In this document: piece after piece, positions 51,371 to 57,670 of the stretch
Position numbering within the stretch: the first letter of the stretch is position 1
How the letters are laid out: the number at the start of each line of letters is the position of its first letter
Assembly (NCBI GenBank): GCA_037442205.1
Contig: JBBIQS010000051.1
Coordinates: 1-57,670 of the forward strand
Direction of reading: 5' to 3'
DNA from: JBBIQS01 sp037442205
GTDB lineage: Bacteria; Myxococcota; Myxococcia; Myxococcales; UBA5297
DNA: 57,670 bases
Made by a program: the position numbers and the translations under genes
Notes under the pieces: model-generated
Databases searched by the model: none
Seen by the model: the letters and a program-made list of their open reading frames with translations, nothing else
What the model was told of the DNA's origin: nothing

Positions 51371-52516
51371 TCAGCCCTGCTTGAGCAGGTCGCGGGCGAT
51401 CACCAGCCGCTGGATCTCGCTGGTCCCCTCGTAGATGGTCTGCACCCGGGCGTCGCGGAAGTAGCGCTCCACCGGGAACTCGTCGATGTAGCCGTAGCCG
51501 CCGTGGATCTGCACCGCCTTGTCCACCGCCCGCTGCGCCATCTCGCTGGCGAAGAGCTTGGCCATCGAGGCCTCGCGGGTGAACGGGCGCTTGTTCTCCT
51601 TGAGGAAGGCCGCGCGCCAGGTGAGCAACTCGGCGGCCTTGATCTCGGTGGCCATGTCGGCGAGGAACCACTGGATCGCCTCGTTGTCGGCGATCGGCTT
51701 GCCGAAGGCCTGGCGGTCCTTGCCGTAGCTGAGGGCGGCCTTGAGGGCGGCGCGGCTGACGCCCACCGCCTGGCTGCCGATGCCGATCCGCCCGCCGTCG
51801 AGGGCCATCATCGCCAGCTTGAAGCCCTCGCCCTCCTTGCCGAGCATGCTCGAGGCCGGCACCTCCAGCTCCTCGAACTGCAGCGGCACCGTCTGGCTGG
51901 AGCGCAGGCCCATCTTGTCTTCGGGCTTGCCGACGATGAGCCCCTTGGCGCCCTTCTCGACCAGGAACGCCGAAATTCCCCGGGCGCCCCTGGCCGACTT
52001 GTCGGTCTTGGCCCAGACCACCATCACTCCGGCGTGTCCGCCGTGGCTGATCCACTGCTTGGAGCCGTTGAGGACGTACTTGTCGCCGCGCCGCTCGGCG
52101 GTGGTGGCCATGCCGGCGGCGTCGCTGGCGCTCTGGGCCTCGGAGAGGGCGAAGGCGCCGCACAGGTGCTCGCCGCTGGTCAGCCTGGGCAGGTGGCGCT
52201 GCTTCTGCTCCTCGGTGCCGAAGGCGTTGATCAGCTCGCCCACCATGTTGCTGACCGCCACCGCCACCGCGAAGGCCGCGTCGGCCTCGGCGGTCTCCAT
52301 GATCGCCAGCGAGTAGGCGACCACGCCCGCCGCCGCCCCGCCGTACTGCTCGGGGAGGTTCACGCCCAGCAGTCCCAGAGAAGCGCACTCCCGCAGCAGC
52401 TCGGTGGGGAAGCGCTCCTCCTTGGCCAGCTGGGCCGCCACCGGGGCGATCTTCTCGCGGGCGAACTTGCGCGCCACGTCGCGGATGGCGGCCTGGGTCT
52501 CGTTGGGCGTGAACAT
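51371..52516 (-). CDS. Acyl-CoA dehydrogenase (first)
   Basis: This 381-residue flavoenzyme has the acyl-CoA dehydrogenase layout: N-terminal helices (MFTPNETQAAIRDVARKFAR), GAFALSEAQSASDAAGM near 135, a middle beta domain, and the C-terminal catalytic Glu loop IYEGTSEIQRLVIARDLL near 365. Short- to medium-chain substrate is likely by similarity to the butyryl-CoA dehydrogenase type. It is cotranscribed downstream of the AgmX-like gene (67-base gap), with a second acyl-CoA dehydrogenase further upstream; both feed electrons to ETF, whose genes are not here. Confidence 0.9.
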   Translation of the reverse strand: MFTPNETQAAIRDVARKFAREKIAPVAAQLAKEERFPTELLRECASLGLLGVNLPEQYGGAAAGVVAYSLAIMETAEADAAFAVAVAVSNMVGELINAFGTEEQKQRHLPRLTSGEHLCGAFALSEAQSASDAAGMATTAERRGDKYVLNGSKQWISHGGHAGVMVVWAKTDKSARGARGISAFLVEKGAKGLIVGKPEDKMGLRSSQTVPLQFEELEVPASSMLGKEGEGFKLAMMALDGGRIGIGSQAVGVSRAALKAALSYGKDRQAFGKPIADNEAIQWFLADMATEIKAAELLTWRAAFLKENKRPFTREASMAKLFASEMAQRAVDKAVQIHGGYGYIDEFPVERYFRDARVQTIYEGTSEIQRLVIARDLLKQG

Positions 52517-52583
52517 GGTTGCTCCCGAGGGCCGACGGCGGTGGCCGGCCCGGGTCAGGGCGGTGCGGCGTCGACCGGAGGCG

Positions 52584-53198
52584 TTACTTGAGGATCTTCA
52601 GGTCGAACGGGTACTCCATCGGATAGATGCGGTCGTCGCCGGGCTTGGGAAACTGCCAGCGGCGGATGTCGAGGACGCAGTCGGAGATGCGGTCGTCCTT
52701 GAGGGTGGACTTCTTCGGCAGCACCCTCGCCTCCCTCACCAGGCCGGTGGGCTCGACGATGAAGCCGACCACGATCCGCCCCTGCAGCTTCTTGCCGGTG
52801 TCGGCAAGCACCTTCTCGTAGCACTCCTGGATCTCGGGCATGTGGAACTTCACCACCTGCCGGATCGACTCCGGGTCCCAGAGCATGCGGCTGACGTCGA
52901 GGCCGGGCTTGGCGGGAGTGGGCGCCGGGGCGTGAGCCGCCGCCGGCTGGGTCTCGATCGCCGGAACCACCGCCGGCTTCTCCTCCGGATCGGGACGGGC
53001 GACGGGCTTCATGTCCGGCAGCGGCTGCTGCTTGGGCGCCGCCTTGGGAGGGGCCTTGGCGTCCGGCTTGTTGGGCGGCGGCAGGTCGTTGAGGACCGAG
53101 CTCAGGTCGGGGAAGTCGCCGCCGACCTTCTTGTCTTCGGCGGCCGCGAGCCCCGGCGCCAGCGCCAGGGCCAACAGAACAGTGCTGAGGATTTTCAC
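52584..53198 (-). CDS. AgmX/PglI (TonB C-terminal-like) protein
   Basis: This 204-residue protein has a signal peptide (MKILSTVLLALALAPGLAAA), a long Pro/Lys-rich linker (about 35-110), and a C-terminal domain with QVVKFHMPEIQECYEKVLAD, GRIVVGFIVEPTGLVREARV and ISDCVLDIRRWQFPKPG. The IxxCYExxL...GxVxVxFxIxxxGxV...CxxxxIRxWxFP pattern is the AgmX/PglI C-terminal domain, linked to gliding motility and envelope energisation in Myxococcus. It lies between two acyl-CoA dehydrogenase genes in the same direction, which is an odd setting. Its role here is unknown. Confidence 0.78.
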   Translation of the reverse strand: MKILSTVLLALALAPGLAAAEDKKVGGDFPDLSSVLNDLPPPNKPDAKAPPKAAPKQQPLPDMKPVARPDPEEKPAVVPAIETQPAAAHAPAPTPAKPGLDVSRMLWDPESIRQVVKFHMPEIQECYEKVLADTGKKLQGRIVVGFIVEPTGLVREARVLPKKSTLKDDRISDCVLDIRRWQFPKPGDDRIYPMEYPFDLKILK

Positions 53199-53223
53199 AG
53201 AGCCTCCTAGAGGATCCTCGCCG

Positions 53224-54366
53224 CTACTCCTTGAGCAGCGAGGCGGAAATCACGATGCGCTGAATCTCGCTCGTCCCCTCGTAGATCTCGGTGATGCGGG
53301 CGTCGCGGTAGTGGCGCTCGGCGTCGTACTCCTTGGTGAAGCCGTAGCCGCCGAAGATCTGGATCGCCTTGTGGGCGACCCGCGAGGCCATCTCCGAGGC
53401 GTAGACCTTGCCCATGGCCGACTCCTTGGAGTACCGCGCGCCCTTGTCCTTCAGGCAGGCGGCGTTCCAGACGAGCAGGCGGGCGGCATCGAGCTCGGTG
53501 GCCATGTCGGCGAGCATGAAGGCGATGGCCTGGTGCTCGCTGATCGGCTTGCCGAAGGCGCGCCGCTCGCGGCTGTAGGCGAGCGCCTCCTCGAAGGCGG
53601 CGCGGGCGATGCCCAGCGCCTGGCTGGCGATGCCGATCCGCCCGCCGTCGAGGGTGGCCATGGCGACCTTGAAGCCGTCGCCCTCGGCGCCGATGCGGTT
53701 CTCGACCGGGATCTTGCAGTCCTCGAAGAACAGGCTGCAGGAGTGGCTGGCGCGGATGCCGAGCTTGTTGTCGGGCTTGGCGCGGCTGAAGCCCTTGGCG
53801 TCGGTGGGGACCAGGAAGGCGCTGATCCCCTTGTGCCTCTTGGCGATGTCGGTCATGGCGAAGACCAGCACCGCGTCGGCCTGGGGGCCGTTGGTGATGA
53901 AGTTCTTCGAGCCGTCGAGGACGTAGTAGTCGCCCTGGCGGCGGGCGGTGGTCTTCATCTCGGCGGCGTCGGAGCCGGACTGCGGCTCGGTGAGGGCGAA
54001 CGAGCCCAGCTTCTGGCCGGAGGCGAAGGGCTTGAGCCACTTCTCCTTCTGGGCGTCGGTCCCGAACTTGTTGATCGGGTCGCACCAGAGCGAGTTGTTG
54101 ACGCTCATGATCACCCCGGTGCTGGCGCAGCCGCGGCTGATCTCCTCCATGGCCACCGCGTAGGAGACCGAGTCCAGACCCGCCCCGCCCCACTGCTCGG
54201 GGATGGCCACGCCCATCAGGCCGAGCTGGCCCAGCTCCTTGACCGCGGCCTGCGGGAAGGTGTGCTCCTCGTCCCACTTGCGGGCGTTGGGGGTGAGCTC
54301 CTTGGCGGCGAAGTCGCGGCAGGTCTTCTGGATCTCGCGCTGGATGTCGGTCAGTTCGATTTGCAT
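53224..54366 (-). CDS. Acyl-CoA dehydrogenase (second)
   Basis: This 380-residue flavoenzyme has GSFALTEPQSGSDAAEMKTT near 122, SRGCASTGVIMSVNNSLWCD near 77, a mid-domain FITNGPQADAVLVFAMT, and the catalytic-loop IYEGTSEIQRIVISASLL near the end. The close match of the middle domain to short-chain (butyryl-CoA) dehydrogenases is evident. It differs from the first copy enough to be a paralogue of long standing. The AgmX-like gene follows after 25 bases. Confidence 0.9.
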   Translation of the reverse strand: MQIELTDIQREIQKTCRDFAAKELTPNARKWDEEHTFPQAAVKELGQLGLMGVAIPEQWGGAGLDSVSYAVAMEEISRGCASTGVIMSVNNSLWCDPINKFGTDAQKEKWLKPFASGQKLGSFALTEPQSGSDAAEMKTTARRQGDYYVLDGSKNFITNGPQADAVLVFAMTDIAKRHKGISAFLVPTDAKGFSRAKPDNKLGIRASHSCSLFFEDCKIPVENRIGAEGDGFKVAMATLDGGRIGIASQALGIARAAFEEALAYSRERRAFGKPISEHQAIAFMLADMATELDAARLLVWNAACLKDKGARYSKESAMGKVYASEMASRVAHKAIQIFGGYGFTKEYDAERHYRDARITEIYEGTSEIQRIVISASLLKE

Positions 54367-54529
54367 TCCGTCCTCCGAGGGGCGGCGATTCTATGTTCAC
54401 CCAGGACAGTTGCCAACCACGCACTGGCGGGCAGGACACAGGCGCCGCAACTTCACTTTTCGGTGGCGGGCGCGGGCCGCAGCCGCGAGCATCCAGGGGA
54501 GCGCTCGGCTGGCGCCGCGAGAGGGGCCC

Positions 54530-55360
54530 ATGGAAGCCAAGAAGATCGACTCGACGGTTTCGCTCAACAACGGCGTGCGGATGCCGATCTTCGGGCTGGG
54601 CGTGTACCGTTCGCCCCCTGGGGCGCCCACGAAGCAGGCAGTGCTCGACGCGCTGGAGCTCGGCTACCGGCTGGTCGACACCGCGGCGGCCTACGGCAAC
54701 GAGGCCGACGTCGGGGAGGCCATCGCCGAGAGCGGCCTCCGGCGCGAGGAGCTCTTCGTCACCACCAAGCTCTGGAACGACGACCACGGCCACGACCAGG
54801 CGCTGCGGGCCTTCGAGCGCAGCCGCAAGAAGCTCAAGCTCGACTATGTGGACCTGTACCTGATCCACTGGCCGGTGGAGGGGCTGCGCGAGGAGAGCTG
54901 GCGGGCGCTGGAGGATCTGCTGGAGGACGAGCAGGTGCGGGCGATCGGGGTGAGCAACTTCACCGTTCGGCACCTGGAGCGGCTCTTGGAGAGGGCGAAC
55001 GTGGTCCCGGCGATCAACCAGGTGGAGTTCCACCCCTTCCTCTATCAGCGCGAGCTGCTGGAGTTTTGCCGCTCCCAGGAGATTCAGCTCGAGGCCTACA
55101 GCCCGCTGACCAAGGGGATGCGGTTCGACGAGCCGAAGCTGCGGGCCATCGCCGAGGCCCACGGCAAGAGTCCGGCGCAGATCCTCATCCGCTGGTGCCT
55201 GGACCACGACGTGGTGGTCATCCCCAAATCGGTGCACCGCAGGCGGATCGAGGAGAACTCCCAGGTCTTCGACTTCGCGCTCACCCCGGCGGAGCTCGGG
55301 GCACTCGATGCGCTCAGCGAGAATTGGCGGTGCAGCTGGAATCCGACTGCGGTGCCTTGA
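54530..55360 (+). CDS. Aldo/keto reductase
   Basis: This 276-residue protein has the AKR catalytic residues: Asp and Tyr in LVDTAAAYGNEADVGEAI near 45, Lys in FVTTKLWNDDHG near 80, His in YLIHWPVEG near 113, and the cofactor region VVVIPKSVHRRRIEENS near 230. It belongs to the 2,5-diketo-gluconate-reductase-like group of NADPH-dependent carbonyl reductases. The ATG at 54530 has GAGAGGGG upstream. A near-identical second copy begins at 57471 and is cut by the right edge. Confidence 0.9.
   Translation: MEAKKIDSTVSLNNGVRMPIFGLGVYRSPPGAPTKQAVLDALELGYRLVDTAAAYGNEADVGEAIAESGLRREELFVTTKLWNDDHGHDQALRAFERSRKKLKLDYVDLYLIHWPVEGLREESWRALEDLLEDEQVRAIGVSNFTVRHLERLLERANVVPAINQVEFHPFLYQRELLEFCRSQEIQLEAYSPLTKGMRFDEPKLRAIAEAHGKSPAQILIRWCLDHDVVVIPKSVHRRRIEENSQVFDFALTPAELGALDALSENWRCSWNPTAVP
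54641..54767. repeat. 127-bp exact repeat, internal copy
   Basis: These 127 bases are identical to the last 127 bases of the window (57544-57670) by visual alignment; the base before each copy differs. It lies inside the aldo/keto reductase gene. Confidence 0.85.
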
Positions 55361-55522
55361 AGCACCTGCCTCTGTGGCAGGCAGCGGCGAGGAGTCCTCC
55401 CCGCCGAAAATGCCGAGCGCGAGCCCTCGGTCCGTCGAGCGGAGCGCCGTTCCTGAGTGGCGCGAGGCGGGGCTGCCGGTGGAGAGTGCGAGCTCGCACC
55501 CCCGAACCAAGGAGAGGCACCC

Positions 55523-55876
55523 GTGAAGACCCTGATCATCCTCAACGACCCGCCCTACGGCACCGAGCGGACCTACAACGGCCTGCGGCTGGCGCTCAGC
55601 CTCCTCGGCAAGCATGAGGGCAAGGATCTGACCGTGTTCCTGATGGCGGACGCGGTCTCCTCCGCCAAGTCAGGGCAGAAGACGCCCACCGGCTTCTACA
55701 ACATCGAGCGGATGCTCAAGGGAGTCCTCACCAAGAAGGCCCGCGTCCTGCTGTGCGGGTCGTGCATGGACGCGCGGGGACTGCGCGACGAGGAGATTCT
55801 CAAGGGCAGCCGGCGCAGCTCGATGGACGAGCTCACCGACGAGACCATCGCCGCCGACAAGGTCCTCGTCTTCTAG
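55523..55876 (+). CDS. DsrE/DsrF-like protein
   Basis: This 117-residue protein has the DsrE-family fold: KTLIILNDPPYGTERTYNGL, FLMADAVSSAKSGQKTP, and LLCGSCMDARGLRDEEILKG with a conserved Cys pattern near 84. DsrE-like proteins bind or relay sulfane sulfur. GTG at 55523 is chosen because AAGGAGAGG precedes it. The cysteine desulfurase gene starts 10 bases after its stop, so the pair is probably one transcript; the desulfurase would supply sulfur that the DsrE protein accepts. That functional link is an inference. Confidence 0.82.
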   Translation: MKTLIILNDPPYGTERTYNGLRLALSLLGKHEGKDLTVFLMADAVSSAKSGQKTPTGFYNIERMLKGVLTKKARVLLCGSCMDARGLRDEEILKGSRRSSMDELTDETIAADKVLVF

Positions 55877-55886
55877 GGTGGCGGGC

Positions 55887-57017
55887 ATGACCAGCGATCC
55901 CATCTATCTCGATCACAACGCGACGACGCCCGTCCACCTCGAGGTGGTCGAGGCGATGCTCCCGTACCTGCGGGAGCACTTCGGCAATCCCTCGAGCGGC
56001 CACCTCTACGGCCAGCGCGCCAAGAAGGCGATCGCGAGGGCGCGCGAACAGGTCGCCGAGCTCCTCGGCTGCCAGCCGGACGAGGTGGTGTTCACCTCCG
56101 GAGGCACCGAGGCCAACAACCTCGCCATCCGCGGCGTGGCGGAGCGCTCGCCGCGGCGGCACCTGGTCACCACCACGGTCGAGCACCCGGCGACCGCGCA
56201 GCCCTGCGCGTTCCTCGAGCGCCACGGCTTCGAGGTGACCCGGGTTTCGGTGGACGGCGACGGCCAGGTCCAGCCGTCCGAGGTGCGTCCGTTCGTGCGC
56301 GGCGACACGGCCCTGGTCACGGTGATGCTGGCTCAAAACGAGACCGGGACGCTGATGCCGATCGCGGCCATCGCGAGGCTCGCCCACGCCCAGGGCGCCG
56401 TCATGCACACCGATGCCGCTCAGGCGGTCGGCAAGATCCCCACGCGCGTGGACGAGCTGGAGGTCGACCTCCTCTCGATCGCCGGACACAAGCTCTACGC
56501 TCCCAAGGGCGTGGGCGCGCTCTACGTGCGGCGAGGCACGAAACTCGCGCCGCTGGTTCTGGGCGCCGGCCACGAGCGAGGCCTGCGGCCGGGAACCGAG
56601 AACGTGCCCTACATCGTCGGGCTTGGCGACGCGTGCGCGCTCGCCCTGCGCGATCTCGACCGCGAGCCCGCGCGCCAGCGAAGGCTCCGCGACCAGCTGT
56701 GGGAGACGCTTCGGGCCGCGATCCCCGGCCTGCGACTGAATGGCCATGCGACTGATCGTCTGCCCAACACGCTGAACGTCGCCTTTCCCCACGCGCATGG
56801 CAGCGCCGTGCTGGCGGCAGCGCCGGAGGTCGCCGCCTCCACCGGCTCGGCCTGCCACGAGGGCGGCGAGACCGCCTCTGCCGTGCTGCTGGCAATGGGG
56901 ATCGAGCCCGAGGTGGCGCTCGGCGCGGTCCGGCTCTCCCTGGGCCGGTCCACGACCGAGGAGCAGATCGGCCAGGCGGCGGCGGCGCTCGTGCGCGCGC
57001 ACCGCCAGGTGAGCTGA
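55887..57017 (+). CDS. Cysteine desulfurase (NifS/IscS type)
   Basis: This 376-residue PLP enzyme has YLDHNATTPVHLEVVEAM at 8, FTSGGTEANNLAIRGV near 67, the PLP-binding Lys in IAGHKLYAPKGVGALY near 198, and the catalytic Cys in ASTGSACHEGGETAS near 320. It removes sulfur from cysteine as a persulfide. ATG at 55887 is preferred; a GTG three codons upstream is possible. It follows the DsrE-like gene by 10 bases. No IscU or SufE gene is close, so it may serve a dedicated sulfur pathway. Confidence 0.9.
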   Translation: MTSDPIYLDHNATTPVHLEVVEAMLPYLREHFGNPSSGHLYGQRAKKAIARAREQVAELLGCQPDEVVFTSGGTEANNLAIRGVAERSPRRHLVTTTVEHPATAQPCAFLERHGFEVTRVSVDGDGQVQPSEVRPFVRGDTALVTVMLAQNETGTLMPIAAIARLAHAQGAVMHTDAAQAVGKIPTRVDELEVDLLSIAGHKLYAPKGVGALYVRRGTKLAPLVLGAGHERGLRPGTENVPYIVGLGDACALALRDLDREPARQRRLRDQLWETLRAAIPGLRLNGHATDRLPNTLNVAFPHAHGSAVLAAAPEVAASTGSACHEGGETASAVLLAMGIEPEVALGAVRLSLGRSTTEEQIGQAAAALVRAHRQVS

Positions 57018-57036
57018 GCGGCCCTCAGCTCGACGC

Positions 57037-57069
57037 CTGACGCTCGCCGCGCCTCTGAGCGAGCGTCAG
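57037..57069. terminator. Bidirectional hairpin between desulfurase and M23 gene
   Basis: CTGACGCTCG (57037-57046) and CGAGCGTCAG (57060-57069) form a perfect 10-bp stem with a 13-base loop, between convergent stops at 57017 and 57088. No T-run is seen. Confidence 0.55.
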
Positions 57070-57087
57070 CCCTGCCCGCGAGGCGAC

Positions 57088-57471
57088 TCACCTCGGCGGC
57101 GGCAAGAACCGAAACGGATCCTTCGCAATCCCGCCCTCGCGCACCTCGAAGTGCAGGTGGGGCCCGCTGGTCTTGCCGGCGTACCCCACCCTGGCCACCG
57201 GCTCCCCGCGCTTCACCTTCTGCCCTTCCCTGACCAAGTTCTCGCGGTTGTGGGCGTAGAGCGTCAGCAGCCCGCCGGGGTGCTCGACGATGACCACGTG
57301 GCCGTAGCCCTTCTGGTCCCCGGAATAGAGCACCTCGCCATCGGCTGCGGCGTTCACCGCCGTCCCCTCCGGCGCCGAGATGTCGATGCCGTCGTGCTTG
57401 GTCTCGCCGCGCGGACCGAACCGCGCGTAGAGCACCCCGATCAGCGGCCACTCCAGCGGCGCATTGGACAC
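57088..57471 (-). CDS. M23 peptidase domain, N-terminus probably truncated
   Basis: This up to 127-residue frame is almost only a LytM/M23 domain: YARFGPRGETKHDGIDISAP (Zn ligands His and Asp near 26-30), VIVEHPGGLLTLYAHNRENL and the HxH in GKTSGPHLHFEVREG near 106. M23 enzymes cut peptidoglycan cross-links and normally carry a signal peptide and an N-terminal region, which are absent. The only possible start, a GTG at 57469-57471, coincides with the edge of aldo/keto reductase homology. The 5' end has therefore probably been lost at a junction. Confidence 0.65.
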   Translation of the reverse strand: MSNAPLEWPLIGVLYARFGPRGETKHDGIDISAPEGTAVNAAADGEVLYSGDQKGYGHVVIVEHPGGLLTLYAHNRENLVREGQKVKRGEPVARVGYAGKTSGPHLHFEVREGGIAKDPFRFLPPPR

Positions 57472-57670
57472 AACGGCGTGCGGATGCCGATCTTCGGGCT
57501 GGGCGTGTTCCGCTCCGAGCCGGGGGCGCAGACGCGGCGGGCGGTGCTCGACGCGCTGGAGCTCGGCTACCGGCTGGTCGACACCGCGGCGGCCTACGGC
57601 AACGAGGCCGACGTCGGGGAGGCCATCGCCGAGAGCGGCCTCCGGCGCGAGGAGCTCTTCGTCACCACCA
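57469..57670 (+). pseudogene. Second aldo/keto reductase fragment, cut at both ends
   Basis: From 57471 this reads HNGVRMPIFGLGVFRSEPG and then LVDTAAAYGNEADVGEAI in frame, parallel to 54568 onward in the first copy without indels. Bases 57471-57508 and 57544-57670 are identical to copy 1, and the part between differs at many sites. There is no start codon in the usual position upstream, and it runs off the right edge. It may be a real gene whose start lies in unassembled sequence, or an assembly chimera. Confidence 0.7.
57544..57670. repeat. 127-bp exact repeat, terminal copy
   Basis: This is the second copy of 54641-54767 and ends exactly at the window end. See the finding on the right edge. 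Confidence 0.85.

Overview
The window looks like a chromosomal segment of a high-GC member of the Myxococcota (former Deltaproteobacteria), probably a metagenome contig. Signs of this are the codon bias (third positions almost always G or C, which opens very long false antisense frames), a MYXO-CTERM-like sorting tail on a secreted M6 protease, a PEGA-domain protein, an AgmX/PglI (TonB C-terminal-like) protein, a TPR/Ser-Thr kinase fusion, Asp-Ala-Gly-rich secreted proteins, and two closely placed acyl-CoA dehydrogenases. There is no phage, transposase, CRISPR or rRNA. One tRNA(CAU) is present with a clear promoter and terminator.

Layout. 1-7.1 kb (minus): a CHAD-domain gene cut by the left edge, a small secreted protein, the redox repressor Rex, a tandem universal stress protein, a HAD-GH65 fusion of the trehalose-metabolism type, and an esterase. 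7.2-10.3 kb (minus): LarE-type sulfur transferase, APS kinase with a basic histone-H1-like tail, a degenerate tandem repeat of about 77 bp, and a metallophosphoesterase. 10.4-11.3 kb: tRNA and a ribbon-helix-helix pair. 11.5-19.2 kb: a YbhN-like membrane protein overlapping a PHP-type phosphatase, the M6 protease, a malonyl-CoA-synthetase-like ligase and a secreted fibrinogen-domain protein. 19.3-22.3 kb: envelope proteins (PEGA, large lipoprotein). 22.4-26.9 kb: a tight eight-gene minus-strand operon of small amphipathic membrane proteins with an EEP phosphoesterase and an alkaline-phosphatase-superfamily enzyme. 27.0-31.6 kb: a GNAT plus a double ATP-grasp (D-Ala-D-Ala-ligase-like) protein, an RDD protein and two small genes. 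31.7-42.9 kb: MscS channel with a cyclic-nucleotide-binding domain, DnaK, a diacylglycerol-kinase-like protein, a TPR-kinase, a GMC oxidoreductase with its partner, and a TPR protein with two cNMP-binding domains. 42.9-51.3 kb: PIN-PhoH, methyltransferase, phosphohexomutase, a Vms1/eRF1-like release-factor homologue divergent from a UPF1-like helicase. 51.4-57.7 kb: two acyl-CoA dehydrogenases around an AgmX-type protein, aldo/keto reductase, DsrE-like protein, cysteine desulfurase, a 5'-truncated M23 peptidase and the start of a second aldo/keto reductase.

The best candidates for an undescribed system are the eight-gene envelope operon (22385-26889), the double ATP-grasp/GNAT pair (27046-29711) and the release-factor-like/UPF1-like divergent pair (47589-50925). 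The right end needs care: the last 127 bases exactly repeat an internal stretch, which looks like a de Bruijn-graph contig end. All functions are read from the sequence by eye; no database search was run.
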